Assembly (NCBI GenBank): GCA_022393335.1
Contig: JAJEKB010021314.1
Location: forward strand, 281,639-345,638
DNA length: 64,000 bases
From: Macrotrachela quadricornifera
Lineage: Eukaryota; Rotifera; Eurotatoria; Philodinida; Philodinidae
Reading direction: 5' to 3'
Shown here: positions 58,927-64,000 of the stretch, piece after piece
Position numbering within the stretch: position 1 is the first letter of the stretch
How the letters are laid out: each line of letters opens with the position of its first letter
Notes under the pieces: generated by a model
Databases searched by the model: none
What the model saw: only the letters and a program-made list of their open reading frames with translations
Told to the model about the DNA's origin: nothing
Translations under genes and position numbers: made by a program

Positions 58927-60420
58927 ATGGAAAATAATATGTCAGTTGAAATTAATGATCCAGATTTACTTACTATTGTTTGGCTGGCTAATCAATCTGA
59001 TAAAAATAAACCAGAAATTAAATTCACAAATGAATTTACAAATCTTGATGAATTTAAAAACTTTATTATTAATAAAACAAATGCTTCTATAATTGTTGTT
59101 ATTTCTGATAGTATTTCATTAGATAGTCTCTCTCCAAATAATTTACCACAAATTTGTGCTGTTTATAATGATAAACTTATTTGTCTCTATTGTTTACCTT
59201 CCATGGTTTCATTAGTTGTTAATTATATGAAAAAATATCAAGAAGAACAATTGAAAGAACCACCAAAACAATCAAATATAGTTCCATTCATTCGTAAATA
59301 TTGGTTTCTTATGGGTTTAGTTATTGTAATTATTCTTGCATATTTATTTCCAAATGTTGGTAAAACAGGTGGTTATATACGTTCTGAATGGTCTGTTAAA
59401 TGGGGTTGTGTTATATTAATATTTTTTCTTAGTGGATTATCATTACGAACAAAACAGTTAGCTAAAGAATTTCTTCGTGTACGTGTTCATGCATTTGTAC
59501 AAATTTATAGCTTATTAATAATTCCATTTACAATTTATGGTTTTGGTTTACTATTAACGAAAACATCTATTAATACAACATTAATTATTGGTATAATTAT
59601 AATGGCATCAACATCTACAACAATTTCAAGTAATGTTGTTATGACTAAAAATGCAATGGGTAATGAATACGTCGCTTTATTAAATGCAGTTCTTGGAAAT
59701 CTTTTAGGAATATTTGTATCACCAGCTTTAATATTTTATTTTGTAAAAAATCCTATTTTTAATACATTATCGGATACAAATAATACAAATGGTCAATTAG
59801 ATTATACAAATGTTATTAAAAATTTAAGTATAACTGTTTTAGTACCTTTATTTATTGGACAAATAATTCATTTATTATGGACAAAACAAGTTATGTATGT
59901 ACGTGAAAAATTTTATTTTACTGAATTAAATAGTTTAGCTTTATTAACACTTGTATGGGCTGTGTTTTGCACAGCTTTTGCTAATGGATCATTTAATAGA
60001 ATTGAAACAAATCATCTACTTATTTTAATTGTTATTGATGCTGTAATTTATGTTGGTTTTTCATTATTAATTATGATTACAGCTCGTTTACCTATTCGAT
60101 ATTGGCAATATTCTGTTACAGATACTGTAGCAATGATGTTTTGTGGTGCAACAAAAACTTTAGCTATGGGAATTCCATTAATAAATGCTTTATATGGAAA
60201 TAAAGATGAAAATATGGTTGGCGTACTTTCACTACCATTGATTATGTATCATGCTGAACAATTAATATTAGGTGCTTTTGAAGTTATATTATTGAAAAAA
60301 TGGGTCAATCGTCGATTAAAAAAGGAAGCATCTTTACAAAAAGATAAAGACAATATTCAAACTCGAAATGAAAATAAAGTTGAACCGGAGGAAGTAGAAA
60401 ATATGAACGCAAAATGTTGA
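58927..60420 (+). CDS. SLC10A7: SLC10A7-like (Rch1-type) membrane protein with N-terminal extension, 497 aa
   Basis: Residues about 120-460 form a ten-helix SLC10/bile-acid:sodium-symporter fold of the SLC10A7/yeast Rch1 branch. The clearest landmarks are RKYWFLMGLVIVIILAYLFP, FFLSGLSLRTKQLAKEFLRV, a MASTSTTISSNVVMTKNAMG core, NAVLGNLLGIFVSPALI and FCGATKTLAMGIPLINALYG. In animals and fungi this protein limits Ca2+ influx and supports Golgi glycosylation (family knowledge). The first ~110 residues are not part of the usual ~340-residue protein. They read LLTIVWLANQSDKNKPEIKF, IIVVISDSISLDSLSPNNLP and ICAVYNDKLICLYCLP, like a Rossmann/receiver-type module I associate with bdelloid multidomain proteins. 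The C-terminal tail is charged. It is a single exon; CATATTTTAG lies just upstream. The nearest MITE may influence its promoter. Confidence 0.85.
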   Translation: MENNMSVEINDPDLLTIVWLANQSDKNKPEIKFTNEFTNLDEFKNFIINKTNASIIVVISDSISLDSLSPNNLPQICAVYNDKLICLYCLPSMVSLVVNYMKKYQEEQLKEPPKQSNIVPFIRKYWFLMGLVIVIILAYLFPNVGKTGGYIRSEWSVKWGCVILIFFLSGLSLRTKQLAKEFLRVRVHAFVQIYSLLIIPFTIYGFGLLLTKTSINTTLIIGIIIMASTSTTISSNVVMTKNAMGNEYVALLNAVLGNLLGIFVSPALIFYFVKNPIFNTLSDTNNTNGQLDYTNVIKNLSITVLVPLFIGQIIHLLWTKQVMYVREKFYFTELNSLALLTLVWAVFCTAFANGSFNRIETNHLLILIVIDAVIYVGFSLLIMITARLPIRYWQYSVTDTVAMMFCGATKTLAMGIPLINALYGNKDENMVGVLSLPLIMYHAEQLILGAFEVILLKKWVNRRLKKEASLQKDKDNIQTRNENKVEPEEVENMNAKC

Positions 60421-60865
60421 AACATTTTTTTTTGTCTAGATAACAGATGAATATTATTATATAAGTATATGTTTACTTTTATATTTTAAGAATAAAATCG
60501 ATTTAAAAAATAAATGCATGTATTAATGAACTTTGGAATATGAATCATTATATAAATGATTGAAATTGCTGTTTTTAGACATAAATATTTAAATCAGAAT
60601 ATCTATTGAATGTTCAATAATGAATACCACTATTGACAAGAGTTTTTCGGAATTTTATGTTATACATGAATTTTAGGTTGAAAAAAAACAGAATAAATAA
60701 TTATTTTAGATTGCAAAAATACTTGAACGTTATTAGTTTTATCTTACTTAAACAAATTTGTTTCAATAAAATTATTGTTAAATTTTTAAAAACGAATGAT
60801 TTAATCTGTTAGCATTGTTTTGCTTATATTTAACAAAATGAATGAATCTAATTTTATATGATTTT
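60421..60865. other. 3' flank of the SLC10A7-like gene
   Basis: AATAAA at about 60492 is a possible polyadenylation signal. Nothing else was recognised. Confidence 0.4.
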
Positions 60866-62347
60866 ATTTAAAATCAGCAGAAAACAAATGTCAGCATCAG
60901 ATATCATTTAGACCAATATTTTAAGGGTTGTGTTTGTCTGATAATCTAACAGAAGTCTATAGATTGATTTTACTGTGCATATTCATCATATTCCGTAGTC
61001 AATTATATTGGCAAAAGTCAAATCCATCAAGCTGACTTATAACCATCATATTGAATATTTAAATGAAAATGTTAGTTATTTTCTAATTAATAATAATCAT
61101 AAAAATCTTTAAAAAAACGTCTCAAAACAAATTGATTGCTAGGTAATGAATACTTTGTACTGGAAAAATTGCTGTACAATGAAGCGCTTTTTCCTTTGAT
61201 AATTACGACAAATTAAGAATGGTATTATCGAATCTTGTAACGAATAAAATGAAAGTAAATGTCTCATTAAATTTTTGTTCCTAGAGAAAATAATTCGTTT
61301 GTTAGTAATTTCTTGAAGATTACATTTTTTAATATAATCAATATTTAAAGCGATATTATTGAAAGATTTTCATATAAATAAGAACGACAGACATTACTTT
61401 ATCAATGTTCAAACAATGAATCTATTTCATAAAGTTATGGTAAACATATTGAATTTTGCTTCTTTTAGACAAAGTAACTTATGAATAGTCTTTTACACAA
61501 TGCGAAATCGAATACAGTTTACAGCATGAGAAGTAAATTGTTTGTTGAAAATGTGAAATAGGAAAGAAAAAGAGTTTTTATTTATGAAATACGCTAGAAA
61601 ATAATTGGATATGTAACAATTCACTAGCTGAATCTCAATTAACTCTATCTAATGCGCTACAGTTTGTGAGCACATGTAGGTCAAATAAGTTGATAGCAAA
61701 TGAAGATGTTCTTGTTCCTATTATTATTGAATATTCTAAGAAGTTCGCATATTGTGTACTCAACTTTTGACTTTTGATCCTTCTGCTTCTATGTTTTATG
61801 TTCGATTTGTTAAAAGAAAATGTTTGTCATACAAACCAATAATGAAGCTGTGTAACATTATTTTCCTATCTTTTTAAAGTTTATTTCACGGGTAAAAGTA
61901 GATATAAATATAAATATGCATGATATTTAATTAGGGAAGAAGCTCACCATAATTACTTACATATATAAAATTTTGACATTTTTAAAGAAAAGTTCTTTAA
62001 TATATATTTTTTTCTATATCAAGAAAAAACCTTAACTTCTTGTGTTTTTTAATAAGACATCTTATATATGATCTTAAATGTAACCAAAAACACCAATAGA
62101 AAATTTTCACCAAAACAACGAATATATTCAATGAAGAAGGACATCAATAACTAAGAAATATAATATACATCTTGGAAGAGGACAATAATAACAAAGACTT
62201 CATGGGACATGATAGTGATCGAGGACATAAACTTTTCCCCAAATTTCAAAGGTCATAGACAGGTTAAAATAGAAACAATTACCAATATCATTCATTTGTT
62301 TTTCTTTTATTTTATATTACTGTTACTATTTTTAATAAAAAAAAGAC

Positions 62348-62665
62348 ATGAATCCTCCAAATTTTAATATTGAAATTTTTAATAACTCTCCATTTACTCA
62401 AAGTATGTTGAAACAAATTTTTCATCTATGAAATTGTCGAACAATCTTTTTTTTCATCTATTTAGCACCACAGGAAAATATTGAATGTCCAGAAAAAAAT
62501 TGTACCACCTATTTAGTAATTGAAGATGGATAAAGAAACTTTATCAAGGATCAAAAACAATTAATGTGGTCACATGTTCAAAGTGAACATCAAAACTTAC
62601 TTGAAAAATTATTAAAAGAATATTCTGAAAAAGAATATATATCAAAAGAAAAAAAAAAGTTAGTA
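62348..62665 (+). pseudogene. Pseudogene paralog of the 89-aa Cys/His-rich gene
   Basis: Exon 1 (62348-62402, MNPPNFNIEIFNNSPFTQ), the GTATGTTG donor and the TTTAG acceptor (exon 2 from 62466) are conserved with copy A. CPEKNC and WSHVQSEHQNLLEKLLKEYS remain recognisable. TAA at 62531 replaces CAA of copy A, truncating the protein before the His pair. Exon 2 otherwise keeps its frame. Confidence 0.75.
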
Positions 62666-63257
62666 TACCATGTCATTTCTAGATGGGAATTAGTAAGATA
62701 GAAATTTAAAATTATTTTTAATACAATCTAGACACGAAGATAGAGAGAAAAAACATTATTTTTAAAAAATTCTTTATTTAGCTAGACGTTTATATTTTAA
62801 ATAAGACTACTTTAGTCGAATTTGTTAGTATTAAATAAAAAAACGAAAGACAAAATTAACCAGTTATACATCATTCATATTTCATCATGTCTTAAATTCT
62901 CTTCCAAGTAGTGCTTTTTTTCAAGTCTTTGTTTTTGTATATTAAAGCGTAGACATAAACAAAAAAGAAGAAATTGCAATAGAAGAAAAATAATCAAGTT
63001 TGATATCATCATTACAACTAATCGTGAATTAATCATCAAACAGAAAGTCTAAAGAGGGATATGACATGAATATTTCTATCACTCAAGTGTCTAATAATTC
63101 GTGTTAAGTAGTTTCAATATTAGTACAGTAAAATAAAATAACATTTCTTACTATTTTTACACTTTTTCTAGTGAATTTTAGTACTGTCGGATATATTTAA
63201 TAGTGGCTTTGTTTTCGCATCAAAATTTTTACGTGGGAAGTTAATTAAAAATATCTA

Positions 63258-63886
63258 CAGGATGTCTCAAAAGTACGAGCAGAAAGTAAACTTATATTAA
63301 TCCTTTATTTGTCAAAACGAACCAACTAATTTTACATCAACTGGTAGTTATCAACGCCAAGTTTTTATTGATATAGACCAACTTGAGAAATGCTATTAAA
63401 AAATATTACTTTTGATTGAAATACAAAAATTAAGTTTTTTTTGCTTTTTATTGAAAAATATGTCTAATTTGTATTTTTTTGGTTAGCTTAAAGTTTGTAA
63501 TATTTCCACTTTCCAATTGGTGAATGTCGTATTATTAATATTTTTTGCGATAAACTAGCTAATCATACTATTGATTTTCTTTTTATGACAATATTGCTTA
63601 AAAAAATTCATAAAACGGCATTGACCAACTGAAAAGTGAAAACATCACAAACTTTGAACTCACGAAAAAAATAAAAAGTACACATATTTTTCGATAAAAA
63701 TCGAAAAAACTTAATTTTTGTATTTCAATCAAAAGTAATATTTTTCAATATTGTTTTTCAAGTTGGTCTATATCAATAAAAACTTGGCGTTGATGACTAA
63801 TAGTTGATGTAAAACTAGTTAACTCGTTTTGATAGATAAAGGAGTAAAATGAATTTACTTTCTGCTCATGCTTTTGGAAGAACCTA
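63258..63886. mobile_element. 629-bp TA-flanked foldback MITE
   Basis: The ends CAGGATGTCTCAAAAGTACG and, reversed, TAGGTTCTTCCAAAAGCATG are flanked by TA (63256-63257, 63887-63888). The arms pair AACGCCAAGTTTTTATTGAT with ATCAATAAAAACTTGGCGTT. Copy A of the segmental duplication lacks it at the corresponding site near 28430. Confidence 0.8.
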
Positions 63887-64000
63887 TAGTTTTAGATAGG
63901 AATTATTATTGTCAAGCTAACATTAAAATAGCCTTTTATACGAAAGTGTTGAATATGAAATAAATAGCGAAATAATTATTTAATTTTACTTTCAAGAACT

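Larger units (their letters stand above)
60870..64000. repeat. Segmental duplication, copy B
   Basis: It is the counterpart of 23330-28560 in the same orientation and runs off the window end. It lacks the MITE complex of copy A but carries its own insertion at 63258-63886. Confidence 0.8.

Noticed and set aside
1..64000. tRNA or rRNA genes
   Set aside because: I saw no convincing tRNA box A/box B pair or rRNA core; a covariance-model scan would be decisive and could not be run.

Overview
This is an AT-rich, intron-containing animal nuclear window with two assembly gaps (400 N at 20459-20858, 10 N at 46045-46054). The best guess is a bdelloid rotifer, probably Rotaria-like. The reasons are a single-exon F-box/LRR gene with very AT-rich codons, secreted PAN-EGF-NHL and NIDO-AMOP proteins, introns mostly of about 50 bp, and a very high density of short terminal-inverted-repeat (TIR) and foldback elements. 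The species assignment is inference.

Intact-looking genes: a 600-residue F-box protein (5130-6932, +); a four-exon 127-residue protein of unknown function (11255-11800, -); a two-exon LicD-family transferase (17267-19878, +); a two-exon 89-residue Cys/His-rich protein (25358-25685, +); a six-exon 1191-residue P-type IIC (Na,K-ATPase-like) pump (32720-36862, -); a 16-exon TSR1 ribosome-biogenesis factor (52799-56055, -); and a single-exon SLC10A7-like transporter with an extra N-terminal domain (58927-60420, +). Exon joins for the unknown protein, LicD, the Cys/His protein, the ATPase and TSR1 were worked out by hand; each gives one open frame in consistent splice phase.

Broken genes: a truncated F-box paralog (7966-8351), NLR-type leucine-rich repeat remnants (9.1-10.2 kb), a NIDO/AMOP gene with five in-frame stops and no frameshift (15316-16647), a neprilysin remnant (43.4-43.8 kb), a PAN-EGF-NHL gene carrying a stop and a transposon in its first exon (45198-48392), a mariner transposase (49269-50286), and a pseudogene paralog of the Cys/His-rich gene (62348-62665).

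Most of the rest is repeats. There are TA-flanked foldback MITEs whose ends resemble CAGGGTGTC; elements with 8-bp target duplications (hAT-like) at 22344-22511, 26096-26183 and 45731-46131; a TTAA-flanked piggyBac-like element nested inside a TA-flanked MITE (26.7-28.3 kb); a 1.3-kb palindrome whose arms are built of satellites (37217-38515); several decayed minisatellites; and a segmental duplication (about 23.3-28.6 kb and 60.9-64 kb). The most unusual group shares the terminus CAAGGGGGAAAAAGCG but encloses unrelated short tandem repeats in each copy. The genes do not form an operon or a pathway; they are independent eukaryotic loci between mobile-element islands.
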